Of a stretch of DNA of 19,867 nt, positions 1-7,560 are shown one piece after another (positions within the stretch are counted from its first letter, which is position 1; each line of letters opens with the position of its first letter). This stretch comes from Actinobacillus sp. (GTDB lineage: Bacteria; Pseudomonadota; Gammaproteobacteria; Enterobacterales; Pasteurellaceae), in NCBI GenBank assembly GCA_020026075.1, contig JAHHQZ010000033.1, positions 1 to 19,867 of the forward strand, in the 5' to 3' direction. The notes below the pieces were generated by a model. That model was not told the origin of the DNA, searched no databases, and saw nothing but the letters and a program-made list of their open reading frames with translations. Made by a program: the position numbers and the translations under genes.

Positions 1-54
1 AAATCTGCACCTTAATTAGTTGACTGGTTAGTCCAACTTTTGGGGTGCAGATCA
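1..54 (-). mobile_element. Terminal end of an IS3-like insertion sequence (left edge, body outside the window)
   Basis: Positions 54 down to 2, read on the minus strand, are identical over 53 bp to 19815-19867 on the plus strand. The sequence opens with TGATCTGCACCCC followed by AAAAGTTGGAC. Ends starting with TG and carrying a CCCCAAAAGTTGGAC-like stretch are typical of IS3-family elements, especially the IS150 branch; that assignment is from memory of the family and is an inference. The element would extend leftwards out of the window. The end also has 9-bp inverted arms of its own (ATCTGCACC and GGTGCAGAT). It lies 38 bp beyond the tal stop codon, so it may have displaced the native tal terminator. 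Confidence 0.6.
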
Positions 55-92
55 ATTGTGGCGTTTTTCTTTTTTGTGGAAGGGAGGGAAAA

Positions 93-1046
93 TTAGAATT
101 TCGCTTTGAGCATTGCTTCTAATTTTTCTTGGTCAATGGCGAATTTACGAATACCTTCGGCTAATTTTTCTACTGCCATTGGGTCAGAATTGTGTTCCCA
201 AAGGAACTCGGCCTCGGTCATTTTCGCAGGGCGAGCTTTCACTTCGCCTTTGTATTCAAGTTTACGCACGAGTGGTGCATCGCTTTCTTGTAATTGTTTT
301 AACAATGGTGGTGCGATGGTCAAGCGGTCGCAGCCTGCTAAGGCACGGATTTCGTCTACGTTGCGGAAACTTGCACCCATTACCACAGTTTCATAGCCGT
401 AAGATTTGTAGTAGTTGTAAATTTCAGTAACGGATTTCACGCCTGGATCTTCCTCTGCGGTGTATTCTTTTTGATCAGTATTTGCTTTGTACCAGTCAAG
501 AATGCGACCCACGAATGGGGAAATTAAATAAACGCCTGCTTCGGCACAAGCACGGGCTTGGGCTTGGGAGAAAAGCAAGGTTAAGTTACAGTTGATGCCG
601 TAGCCTTCTAGGATTTCAGCGGCTTTGATGCCTTGCCAAGTGGAGGCGATTTTGATCAAAATACGATCTTTGGCAACGCCAGCGGCTTCGTAAAGAGCAA
701 CTAATTTGCGAGCTTTTTCTACGGTGCGACCAGTGTCGTAAGAGAAACGTGCGTCAACTTCGGTAGAAATGCGACCTGGAACGAGTTTAAGAATTCCTAA
801 ACCAATGTTTACCGCTAATTTGTCTTGTGCGTCAACAAGCTGTTGTTCTGGGGATTCACTTTGTGCTTTGCCGTAAGCGACAGCGTCTTCGATGAGCGGT
901 GCGTATTGTGGCAGAGCGGCGGCACTTAAAATAAGGGAAGGGTTCGTGGTTGCGTCTTGCGGATGATAGAGTTTCATCGCTTCAATGTCGCCAGTGTCGG
1001 CAACAACCACAGTCATTTCGCGTAATGCGTCAAGTTGTGAAGTCAT
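93..1046 (-). CDS. tal: Transaldolase
   Basis: Transaldolase of the non-oxidative pentose phosphate pathway. It moves a three-carbon dihydroxyacetone unit from sedoheptulose-7-phosphate to glyceraldehyde-3-phosphate in the cytoplasm. The 317-residue protein is the usual TalB length. All four catalytic residues known from E. coli TalB fall at identical positions: Asp17, Glu96, the Schiff-base Lys132 (in LIKIASTWQG) and Thr156. The start at 1046 is chosen over an in-frame start 18 codons upstream because an AAGGA ribosome site sits about ten bases before it and homologues begin MTSQLDALRE. A weak promoter candidate (TTGAAC at 1144-1149, TACAAA at 1120-1125, 18-bp spacer) lies upstream. The gene is close to the IS end at the left edge, and I see no clear terminator between them. 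Identification is very secure. Confidence 0.97.
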   Translation of the reverse strand: MTSQLDALREMTVVVADTGDIEAMKLYHPQDATTNPSLILSAAALPQYAPLIEDAVAYGKAQSESPEQQLVDAQDKLAVNIGLGILKLVPGRISTEVDARFSYDTGRTVEKARKLVALYEAAGVAKDRILIKIASTWQGIKAAEILEGYGINCNLTLLFSQAQARACAEAGVYLISPFVGRILDWYKANTDQKEYTAEEDPGVKSVTEIYNYYKSYGYETVVMGASFRNVDEIRALAGCDRLTIAPPLLKQLQESDAPLVRKLEYKGEVKARPAKMTEAEFLWEHNSDPMAVEKLAEGIRKFAIDQEKLEAMLKAKF

Positions 1047-1169
1047 AAGTTTTTTCCTTATAAAAATGTGGGAGATGCAGAAAAATGCGGACGCTAGCAT
1101 AGCATAAAGCGTAGAATTTTTTGTATTTCCCGTAGAGAAATTTGTTCAATTTGGTCTATTTGTTAAAAA

Positions 1170-1216
1170 GGCTAGGCCGTAATATTTTTAAAAATTTTGA
1201 CCGTAAAAGCCTAGTT
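1170..1216. repeat. Member of the dispersed GGCCGGAATTTTT-type intergenic hairpin family (diverged)
   Basis: Imperfect inverted repeat between raiA and tal. The arms CTAGGC (1172-1177) and GCCTAG (1209-1214) enclose an AT-rich core containing AAAAATTTTGAC. The left half, GGCTAGGCCGTAAT followed by a T-run, aligns directly with the element at 10302-10347, which has GGCTAGGCCGGAAT and the same AAAATTTTGAC segment. It is therefore a diverged copy of the same family. It lies in the tal leader on the minus strand. Confidence 0.55.
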
Positions 1217-1230
1217 TGGCACGGTGAAAT

Positions 1231-1258
1231 ATAAAAAAAGCCCGACAAGGTCGGGCTT
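1231..1258 (-). terminator. Rho-independent terminator of raiA
   Basis: A perfect 9-bp stem, AAGCCCGAC (1238-1246) with GTCGGGCTT (1250-1258), closes a three-base loop. On the minus strand it is followed by a run of seven T. It starts 15 bases beyond the raiA stop codon. Confidence 0.9.
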
Positions 1259-1273
1259 GGGTATGCTATACGA

Positions 1274-1606
1274 TTAAACGTTTTCGCCTTTCATTTCATC
1301 AACACGGCGTTCTTCTTTACGGAAAGATTCACTTTTGTGTTGTGCTTTATTTAGCTGGCGAGCCAGTTTGTCTTCTACTTCGTTAATGGCGGCGTACATA
1401 TCGTGATGTTCCGCACTGGCAACGAGTTCGCCGTATGGCGTTCCAATTCTTGCATCAACGCCAAAACCTTGTGGCTCTTTTCGTAAAACGAAATGCGGAT
1501 TAATGAGCTGGGTTTTCCATTTTTCTAATTTTTGTACACGGCTTTCCACGTATTCACGAATCGCAGGGGTGATGTCCATTTGTTTGCTAGTAATATCAAC
1601 TTGCAT
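1274..1606 (-). CDS. raiA: Ribosome hibernation / ribosome-associated inhibitor (RaiA/YfiA type)
   Basis: Small ribosome-binding stress factor of the RaiA/HPF family. It binds in the decoding centre of the 30S subunit in stationary phase or cold and blocks translation. The 110-residue protein fits the compact single-domain form and lacks the C-terminal dimerisation domain of long HPF. The N-terminus MQVDITSKQMDITPAIRE and the central HFVLRK and IGTPYGELVASAE stretches closely resemble Haemophilus YfiA as I remember it. The charged C-terminal tail (SESFRKEERRVDEMKGENV) exceeds the roughly 95-residue E. coli HPF, which favours RaiA. AGGAG lies a few bases before the start. A promoter candidate (TTGAAA / TATGTT) lies upstream and a strong hairpin terminator downstream, so the gene appears monocistronic. 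The RaiA versus short-HPF naming is less certain than the family. Confidence 0.92.
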   Translation of the reverse strand: MQVDITSKQMDITPAIREYVESRVQKLEKWKTQLINPHFVLRKEPQGFGVDARIGTPYGELVASAEHHDMYAAINEVEDKLARQLNKAQHKSESFRKEERRVDEMKGENV

Positions 1607-1642
1607 AATGTTCTCCTATTGTTTGTTGCAAAATGCCCTTTC

Positions 1643-1670
1643 AACATAATGTACTTTTTTATCTTTTCAA
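1643..1670 (-). promoter_or_regulatory. Candidate sigma-70 promoter of raiA
   Basis: On the minus strand TTGAAA (1665-1670) and TATGTT (1643-1648) are separated by 16 bp, about 40 bases before the raiA start codon. The match is four to five of six bases in each box. GCCCTT and AAGGGC arms (1635-1640 and 1669-1674) bracket the promoter, which may be chance. Confidence 0.4.
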
Positions 1671-1686
1671 GGGCTGAATGCTCGAA

Positions 1687-3069
1687 TTATGAACGTTCTT
1701 TAAGCAAATAACTTTCGGTAACCGTTTCTTTTTTGAGATTTTCAAAGAAAGTTAAGGTTTCCTGTACAACTACTTTGCGTAAACCAATTAAGGCGATCAA
1801 GTTTGGAATGGCCATTAAGCCGTTCACAATGTCGGCTAAAACCCAAATTAAATCGAGTTGTAAAAATGCCCCAACGCCCACAAGGAAAATAAACACGCTG
1901 CGGTATATTTTGATACCTTTAATGCCTGCTAAATACACGAAGCAGCGTTCGCCGTAATAACACCAGCCGAGAATGGTGGTGAAAGCGAAGAATAACAGCC
2001 CAACAGTCACGATAGTAGCACCAAAACTATGACCTAAGCCGTGATTAAAGGCAAAGTTCGTTACGGCGGCACCGCTTAAATCTGGTGCATTCCACGCTCC
2101 AGTGAGGACCAGCACAATACCTGTCATTGTGCAAACGATGATAGTGTCTAGAAATGTACCTGTCATTGAAATTAACCCTTGACGAGCAGGCTCTTTGGTT
2201 TCAGCAGCTGCAGCGGCAATAGGTGCAGAACCTAAGCCAGATTCGTTAGAGAAAATCCCACGTGAAACCCCTGATTGAATGGCTCTCAGTACGGTGTAAC
2301 CCAACGCTCCACCAAGTGCAGCTTGTGGGTCAAACGCACTTTTAATAATAAGCATAATGGCAGCAGGGAGGGCGTGGTAATTTAAAATCATAATCGCCAC
2401 AGCAAAGCCCACATACAGTACCGCCATAATTGGCACGATCACCGAAGACACGGTAGCGATACGTTTTACGCCGCCGAGAATGATCATCGCAACGAGTGTT
2501 GTAACGATTGCAGCGGTAATCCATACGGGAATGTGGAAGGTATCGTGCATTGCGTGGGTGATGGCGTTGACTTGCGGAAAGGTGCCAATCCCAAAAAATG
2601 CTACTAAAATCCCAAACACCGCAAATACTTTGGCAAGCCATTTAATGCCTAAGCCACGCTCGATATAGTACATCGGACCGCCTGCCATAAAGCCATTTTT
2701 ATCACGCACACGATATTTTAAAGCGAGTAAACATTCGGCATATTTGGTCGCCATACCGATAAACGCCACGATCCACATCCAAAAAATCGCACCTGGACCG
2801 CCTGCTTGAATAGCCGTTGCTACGCCCACGATATTACCTGTGCCGATCGTGGCGGCAAGGGCGGTACAAAGGGCGGCGAAAGCGGAAACATCGCCTTTTT
2901 TTGCCCCTTGTTCTTTGTTAAACAAATAGTAAAGCGCACGTGGCAGTTGGAAAATTTGAATTAAACCTAAACGAAAAGTGAAATAAATCCCTGTGCCTGC
3001 TAATAAAATAAGCAAGGGTGGACCCCATACAAAATGGTCAATTTGTGTGAAGAAAGAAGTGATAGTCAT
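1687..3069 (-). CDS. AGCS-family Na+(H+)/alanine-glycine symporter
   Basis: Inner-membrane cation-coupled transporter for alanine and/or glycine, of the alanine-or-glycine:cation symporter (AGCS/DagA) family. The protein is 460 residues from the chosen start, with about ten or eleven hydrophobic segments. Diagnostic stretches are TIGTGNIVGVATAIQAGGPG, the AGGPMYYIERGLG loop, and RGIFSNESGLGSAPIAAAAA, which together line the substrate and sodium sites in this family. The start at 3069 is preferred over an ATG at 3087 and a TTG at 3090 because GAGGA lies just before it and the upstream candidates have no ribosome site. A tandem glycine riboswitch precedes it on the same strand, so expression most likely responds to glycine and the substrate set likely includes glycine. 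The gene may cotranscribe into raiA, since no clear terminator separates them. Confidence 0.93.
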   Translation of the reverse strand: MTITSFFTQIDHFVWGPPLLILLAGTGIYFTFRLGLIQIFQLPRALYYLFNKEQGAKKGDVSAFAALCTALAATIGTGNIVGVATAIQAGGPGAIFWMWIVAFIGMATKYAECLLALKYRVRDKNGFMAGGPMYYIERGLGIKWLAKVFAVFGILVAFFGIGTFPQVNAITHAMHDTFHIPVWITAAIVTTLVAMIILGGVKRIATVSSVIVPIMAVLYVGFAVAIMILNYHALPAAIMLIIKSAFDPQAALGGALGYTVLRAIQSGVSRGIFSNESGLGSAPIAAAAAETKEPARQGLISMTGTFLDTIIVCTMTGIVLVLTGAWNAPDLSGAAVTNFAFNHGLGHSFGATIVTVGLLFFAFTTILGWCYYGERCFVYLAGIKGIKIYRSVFIFLVGVGAFLQLDLIWVLADIVNGLMAIPNLIALIGLRKVVVQETLTFFENLKKETVTESYLLKERS

Positions 3070-3111
3070 AGCATCCTCGTAATCCATCAAAATTTACAAG
3101 GCAGTGAGAAA

Positions 3112-3149
3112 AGTCAAAGGAAAAGCACGCTGGAATATTCGTGCTTTTT
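3112..3149 (-). terminator. Expression-platform hairpin of the glycine riboswitch
   Basis: A 9-bp perfect stem, AAAAGCACG (3121-3129) with CGTGCTTTT (3140-3148), and a 10-base loop. It lies between the second aptamer and the symporter start. On the minus strand it is followed by TTTT, CC, TTT and then further T-rich sequence, a plausible intrinsic terminator that the aptamers could open or close. On the plus strand it also has a seven-T tail, so it could end plus-strand transcripts as well, though no gene there needs it. Confidence 0.6.
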
Positions 3150-3159
3150 TTGAAAGTTT

Positions 3160-3352
3160 TCCTGCCCCTGTCCTTTTGCCTGAGCGTTTCAAACGTAAAC
3201 GTTTTTGCGCCTTCGGCGTCCGCTGTTAGCTTTACGCTAATGCGGATCTCTCCAAGGGTTCGTCCAGTAACAGTCCAATGCGACAATGCGCGCCTGAAAG
3301 ATTTTACCTCGTCGGCGTGGGGTTCTCCCCACTCTCCAGCTACCTTCATCCG
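3160..3352 (-). ncRNA. Tandem (two-aptamer) glycine riboswitch
   Basis: Read on the minus strand, this leader carries two copies of the gcvT-type glycine aptamer signature. The first has GGAGAG at 3332-3337, CGCCGACGAGG at 3307-3317 and TTTCAGGCGC at 3290-3299. The second repeats GGAGAG around 3246-3251, has CGCCGAAGG at 3210-3218 and ends with the near-invariant CTCAGGCAAAAGGACAG (3168-3184). These are the conserved internal loops of the glycine riboswitch, and tandem aptamers upstream of sodium/alanine symporters are known in Haemophilus-type bacteria. It sits about 90 bases before the symporter start, with a hairpin in between. Direction of control cannot be read from the sequence; in most tandem glycine switches glycine turns expression on. 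Confidence 0.93.
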
Positions 3353-3360
3353 AACAGATA

Positions 3361-3576
3361 AGGGGCGAATTTTAGGATAACTACCATAAAAAGTCTAGCA
3401 TTGCTTGTTCTTGGCTCGTCAGTGTGATGAATTTCCCCATCGTACTGAGCGAGCTATTTCTACTTTTACAGGGGCGTTCATCTCCTTGCTCAATGCTCTA
3501 CCATCAATGCCCTATATGTTCTAACGGATAAATAAAATATTTTGCTTATCGTGCTTTTCCTACATGTTTGTATTGT
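3361..3576. other. Gene-free leader region with a long inverted repeat, function unknown
   Basis: This is the remaining part of a 620-base stretch with no recognisable gene, between the glycine riboswitch (minus strand) and the heme-receptor promoter (plus strand). It contains the arms GATGAA (3426-3431) and TTCATC (3477-3482), with CCCC (3435-3438) and GGGG (3471-3474) nested inside: a long stem with a 32-base loop. Short protein-like frames cross it on both strands, for example a 34-codon frame on the plus strand at 3428-3532 without a ribosome site and a 20-codon frame opposite. None is convincing as a gene. It should hold the promoter for the riboswitch transcript; I could not place that promoter with confidence. 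Confidence 0.4.
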
Positions 3577-3607
3577 TGAAGGTCGGAATTTTAGCAAAAA
3601 TTCCAGC
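3577..3607. repeat. Dispersed intergenic hairpin family member
   Basis: GGTCGGAATTTT (3581-3592), a three-base spacer, then AAAAATTCC (3596-3604) followed by AGC form a tight hairpin upstream of the heme-receptor promoter. The core is the same as at 10302-10347, 15216-15262 and 17341-17370. Confidence 0.65.
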
Positions 3608-3608
3608 G

Positions 3609-3642
3609 TTGCTGAATGTTGCAAAATGCGTATAATTCGCAT
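3609..3642 (+). promoter_or_regulatory. Promoter of the heme receptor with an operator-like palindrome over the -10
   Basis: A perfect TATAAT lies at 3631-3636, with TTGCTG 16 bp upstream at 3609-3614 as a weak -35. The -10 box is the centre of an exact inverted repeat, ATGCG (3626-3630) and CGCAT (3638-3642). Centred on 3634, the surrounding 19 bases match the E. coli Fur-box consensus at only about 10 of 19 positions. Iron control through Fur is therefore possible but not demonstrated; the palindrome itself is clear. Confidence 0.55.
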
Positions 3643-3692
3643 CACCAAAGTTGTTTCTATTGAAACTTTTTTAACCGTTACTTGGAGGGTAA

Positions 3693-5958
3693 ATGAAATT
3701 CTCAAAACTTTATACTGTATTATTTTTAACTGCTCCAGTGGTGGCACAGGCGCAATCTGTGCAAAAGCTGGATGAAATTTCCGTGGTGGCGTTGCGTGAT
3801 GCCAGTAGCTATGCTAAAGATGCCAACACGATGGTTACTTTAAACCACAGCCAATTAGCCAGCGAGCAAGCAGCAAATGTTGCGCAAGCGGTGAAAAATA
3901 TTTCTAACGTTACTGTCGATGGCGGCGAACGTGCCATTAACCAAAAGCCGAATATTCGTGGTTTAACGGGTAACCGTGTGGCGCAAGTAATTGACGGCGT
4001 GAAACAGAATTTTGAGCTGAAAAATCGAGGTTCATATTTTCTTCCGCCGTCAATGATACAGAATATTGAAATCATAAAAGGCCCTGCTTCTACGTTATGG
4101 GGGAATGGTGCATTAGGTGGTGTTGTTGCAATGAGAACACCAAGCGCATTGGATGTTTTGGAAAACGATCAAACCTTTGGTGCAGAAATCGATCAAGGCT
4201 ATCAAAGTGCTAACCAATTATCCGAAACATCAGTAATGATTTATGGTGCCAATGATAATTTTGATGCCTTAGTTGGTGGGTTTTACAATCACGCAAATGA
4301 CCTAAAATTAGGCAGTGGTGATTATTTACAGGATAGTGGCTATATTCAAAAAGGGGGGATTATTCAAATTCGGTTGGCAAATTGATGATGCTAATCGTTT
4401 GACCTTGTCATATCGTTTAATCAATATTCATCAAATTGCACCGAGTGATAATAATTTACAAAATGATCGTTTGGTGGGGGATACTCCGACAGGCATTCAA
4501 GGTTTGAATACAAAGCAGTTTATTGAATTAATAACTAATGCTCGCAACGGCAGTATTCATATGGTGGATTACAAATATTCACCGCTTATCAAACAAAATA
4601 TCACCGATCAAAGTACTATTTTAGACTATAGCTTTAATCCGAACTCTCAATTGGTAGATAGCAACATTACTTTATACCATAACAGCACATTAGAGCGTGA
4701 AAAGTGGCTAAATGCCAATATCAAAGACTTCACAAAATACATCACTGATGGGGTTAATATCCGCAACTCTTCTGATTTTGATTGGCTATATTTAACCTAT
4801 GGTATTGATTACGCACACAATAAAATTAGTACTGTGCGCGGTAAAGAAAATAGTAGCTTCGAATCTACTTATCGCCCGAGTGATTACAATGGTTCTTCTG
4901 ATAACCTTGGGGCTTATTTGCAAGGGCATATTCCGCTTTTTGATAAAAAACTTGTGTTATCATCATCTTTGCGTTACGACTATTACAAAACTAATGCCCA
5001 CGGTAATTTCCAAACAGTAAATATAACGAAGTCTGCTGGAAGTAAAATCCCAAGCATTAAGAAAGAACAAATTTTAAACAATCCAAGTTATAACGATCAG
5101 CATATATCCCCTTCGTTCGCGATCACTTGGAAACCTGTAAAATTCTTTACCCTTGGACTTAAATATAACGAAGCCTTCCGTGCTCCATCTCTGCAAGAAA
5201 GTTTTGCGAATGGTTATTTATTTGGAATTAAATTACAAGGTATTTTAAATGGGTATTATAAAGGGGCGTATGCGGCAAGCCTTTATCCAAACCTTAATCT
5301 CAAACCTGAAGTAGCACGTAACAAAGAAATTGACGCCAGTTTCCATTTTGATGACGTGTTGACTCAAGGGGATAATGTTAAGTTTACTACAGCCTACTTT
5401 ATCAATGATATCAAAGATATGATTGATGCCCATTTACTCTTTGCACCACAGGGAGCGGCGGCACAATACGTCAATATTCCTAAAGCTCGTATTCAAGGGT
5501 TTGAATTAGGGACAAAATACCAAACTGAAAATCTGGCAGTGGGTGTGAGTTATGGGAAAATGCTAGGTAAAGTTAAAGAAACCAACCCTAATAACCCATT
5601 CTTACAAGGGCTAAAAGAAGGTGACCCACTAGATAATATTCCTGCATCCCGTTTAATATTGACTGCAGATTATTATCTTATTCCGCAAGAACTTAATTTA
5701 GGTACTATTGTGAGCTATTATTCTCACCAAGACCGTGTGTCTACAAGCTATCAACGCAATTGGGGTGATGGTACACCATTTAGTAGCTATGTTTTAGCTG
5801 AAGTTCATACAAGCTACACCCCTAAAGCAGGGCGATTTAAAAATTTACGCATTGATTTTGCAATCGACAACCTACTTAACCAAAAATATCGCCCAGCCTT
5901 TGGCTTGATTGATGGGGCAGGTCGTAATTTTAAATTAAATTTAAGTTATAAATTCTAA
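3693..5958 (+). pseudogene. TonB-dependent outer-membrane heme/hemoglobin receptor, frameshifted at a G6 tract
   Basis: Outer-membrane receptor resembling HemR-type heme receptors. The first frame (3693-4385, 230 codons) holds a signal peptide cleaved near AQA|QS, a TonB-box-like DEISVVAL (residues 27-34) and the plug domain with NIRGLTGNRVAQVIDG and IIKGPASTLWGNGALGG. The remaining beta-barrel continues in the +1 frame to 5958 and ends LNLSYKF, with the aromatic C-terminus typical of barrels. The switch occurs at AAAAAGGGGGG (4348-4358): reading with one G fewer joins IQK to GGLFKFGWQID and restores a single protein of about 754 residues. GGAGG four bases before the ATG supports the start. 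A FRAP motif (5176-5187) is present, but NPNL is YPNL and no histidine lies between them. Composition is more AT-rich than the flanking genes. It may be phase-variable, decayed or a sequencing error. Confidence 0.88.
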
Positions 5959-5987
5959 GTGTAATTATTAAGTTTTTCCTCTAGCCA

Positions 5988-6025
5988 AACCTCCTTGATT
6001 CCCTTATAGGGTTAGGAGGTTTTTT
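5988..6025 (+). terminator. Rho-independent terminator after the heme receptor
   Basis: AAACCTCCT (5988-5996) pairs with AGGAGGTTT (6014-6022), with an inner CCC/GGG pairing. A run of T follows. It separates the receptor from def. Confidence 0.85.
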
Positions 6026-6066
6026 CGTTTATAATACGAATGTATTTTTTTAGATTAGGAATAAAA

Positions 6067-6585
6067 ATGGCATTACTTAACGTACTTATTTACCCTGATG
6101 AACGCTTAAAAACAGTGGCAAGCCCTGTGGAAAGCGAACATTTCACCCCTGAATTTGATGAATTTATTGACGATATGTTTGACACGATGTACTACGAGCA
6201 GGGCATTGGCTTAGCCGCGACGCAAGTGGACTTCCACAAACGCTTGATCGTTATAGACATCGAAGGAAATCGTCAAAATCAATTAGTGTTGATCAACCCT
6301 GAAATTATTCACGCCGAAGGCGAAAACGGCATTGAAGAAGGCTGTTTGTCGCTACCAGGTTTTAATGGCTATGTGCCACGCTTTGCCAAAGTGAAAGTGC
6401 GTGCTTTAAACCGCAAAGGGCAGCCGTTTGAGTTAGAAGCAGACGAGCTACTCGCCATTTGCATTCAGCACGAAATGGATCACCTTGAAGGCAAAGTGTT
6501 TGCCGATTACTTATCGCCTTTAAAACGCAACCGTATTAAAGAAAAACTCACCAAATTGCAAAAACAGTTGGCTCGCCAAAAATAG
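6067..6585 (+). CDS. def: Peptide deformylase
   Basis: Fe(II)/Zn metallo-hydrolase that removes the formyl group from the N-terminal methionine of nascent proteins. The 172-residue protein has all three family motifs: GIGLAATQ (residues 46-53), EGCLS with the metal ligand Cys93, and QHEMDH with ligands His135 and His139 and catalytic Glu136. The start at 6067 is chosen over an in-frame ATG at 6040 because AGGA lies six bases before it and homologues begin close to MALLNVLIYPDERL. A TATAAT at 6030-6035 could serve as a -10, but no good -35 is visible because the preceding terminator occupies that space. It is six bases ahead of fmt and should be cotranscribed with fmt, rsmB and trkA. Confidence 0.98.
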   Translation: MALLNVLIYPDERLKTVASPVESEHFTPEFDEFIDDMFDTMYYEQGIGLAATQVDFHKRLIVIDIEGNRQNQLVLINPEIIHAEGENGIEEGCLSLPGFNGYVPRFAKVKVRALNRKGQPFELEADELLAICIQHEMDHLEGKVFADYLSPLKRNRIKEKLTKLQKQLARQK

Positions 6586-6591
6586 ACACCG

Positions 6592-7551
6592 ATGAAGAAA
6601 CCATTAAATATTATTTTCGCTGGTACGCCTGATTTCGCTGCCGCCCATTTACAAGCCTTGCTCGATAGTGAGCATAACGTCATCGCCGTTTACACCCAGC
6701 CAGATAAACCTGCTGGACGTGGCAAAAAATTAACTGCAAGCCCTGTAAAACAGCTGGCGTTACAGCACAATATTCCTGTGTTCCAGCCAGCGAGCCTACG
6801 TAAGGAAGAAGCACAAGCCGAGCTTGCGGCTTTGAATGCAGACGTAATGGTGGTCGTGGCTTACGGTTTAATTTTGCCAAAAGCGGTGCTAGATGCGCCA
6901 CGTTTAGGCTGCTTAAACGTTCACGGCTCCATTTTGCCAAAATGGCGTGGTGCTGCGCCGATTCAGCGTAGCCTGTGGGCTGGGGACAAGCAAACTGGTG
7001 TTACCATTATGCAAATGGACGAAGGCTTGGACACTGGCGCAATGTTGCATAAAGTTTACTGCGACATCACAGCCCTTGACACCTCCGCAACCCTTTATGA
7101 CAAACTCGCTGCCATCGCACCAACAGCGCTCGTGGAGGTTTTAGACGGTTTAGAAACGGGCAAATTCACCGCCGAACCGCAAGAGGACAGCCAAGCCACG
7201 CACGCTAAAAAATTAAGCAAAGAAGAGGCTAAATTAGACTGGCAACAAAGCGCCGAGCAACTTGAACGCAACGTGCGAGCCTTTATTCCGTGGCCTGTGG
7301 CTTACGTGCAAACCCAAGACGACAAAGGTAACGAGCAAACCGTCAAAGTATGGGCGGCGGACGTTCTTCCGCACGAAAACGCCCCTGCTGGCACCATTTT
7401 ACGAGCGGATAAAACAGGCATTCACATTGCCACTGCACAGGGCGTTTTGGTACTCACCGAATTACAGCCTGCTGGTAAAAAACCGCTCAAAGCACAGGAT
7501 TTCTTAAACGGCCGTGCGAGCTGGTTTAAGGTTGGCAGCCAGTTGGCATAA
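6592..7551 (+). CDS. fmt: Methionyl-tRNA formyltransferase
   Basis: Transfers a formyl group from 10-formyl-tetrahydrofolate to methionyl-initiator tRNA, giving the fMet-tRNA used for initiation; Def later removes that formyl group. The protein has 319 residues. The Rossmann-type N-terminal domain starts IIFAGTPDFAAAHL. The catalytic triad is Asn109 and His111 (in LNVHGSILPKWRGAAP) and Asp147 (in MDEGLDTGAM). The C-terminal OB-like domain covers roughly the last 110 residues. It starts six bases after the def stop. No ribosome site is visible before its ATG, so translation is probably coupled to def. Confidence 0.98.
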   Translation: MKKPLNIIFAGTPDFAAAHLQALLDSEHNVIAVYTQPDKPAGRGKKLTASPVKQLALQHNIPVFQPASLRKEEAQAELAALNADVMVVVAYGLILPKAVLDAPRLGCLNVHGSILPKWRGAAPIQRSLWAGDKQTGVTIMQMDEGLDTGAMLHKVYCDITALDTSATLYDKLAAIAPTALVEVLDGLETGKFTAEPQEDSQATHAKKLSKEEAKLDWQQSAEQLERNVRAFIPWPVAYVQTQDDKGNEQTVKVWAADVLPHENAPAGTILRADKTGIHIATAQGVLVLTELQPAGKKPLKAQDFLNGRASWFKVGSQLA

Positions 7552-7560
7552 GGAAACATA

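Noticed and set aside
1635..1674. GCCCTT/AAGGGC arms around the raiA promoter as an operator
   Set aside because: The arms are short and 28 bases apart, which is easily chance.
3038..3349. A 103-codon open frame on the minus strand upstream of the symporter
   Set aside because: It is a read-through of the tandem glycine riboswitch and the hairpin; the aptamer signatures explain its conserved appearance, and it has no domain.
3414..3470. A fragment of a MazE/AbrB-type antitoxin (VRWGNS-like frame on the minus strand)
   Set aside because: The resemblance is six residues in a 20-codon frame, with no partner toxin and no continuation.
3490..3747. An 85-codon minus-strand frame across the heme receptor start
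   Set aside because: It overlaps the receptor promoter, hairpin and signal peptide on the opposite strand, has no ribosome site, and resembles no known protein.
4348..4358. Programmed ribosomal frameshifting at A5G6 in the heme receptor
   Set aside because: Restoring the frame needs a +1 shift, and there is no classical slippery heptamer, downstream pseudoknot or hungry codon; slippage of the DNA tract or an error is simpler.
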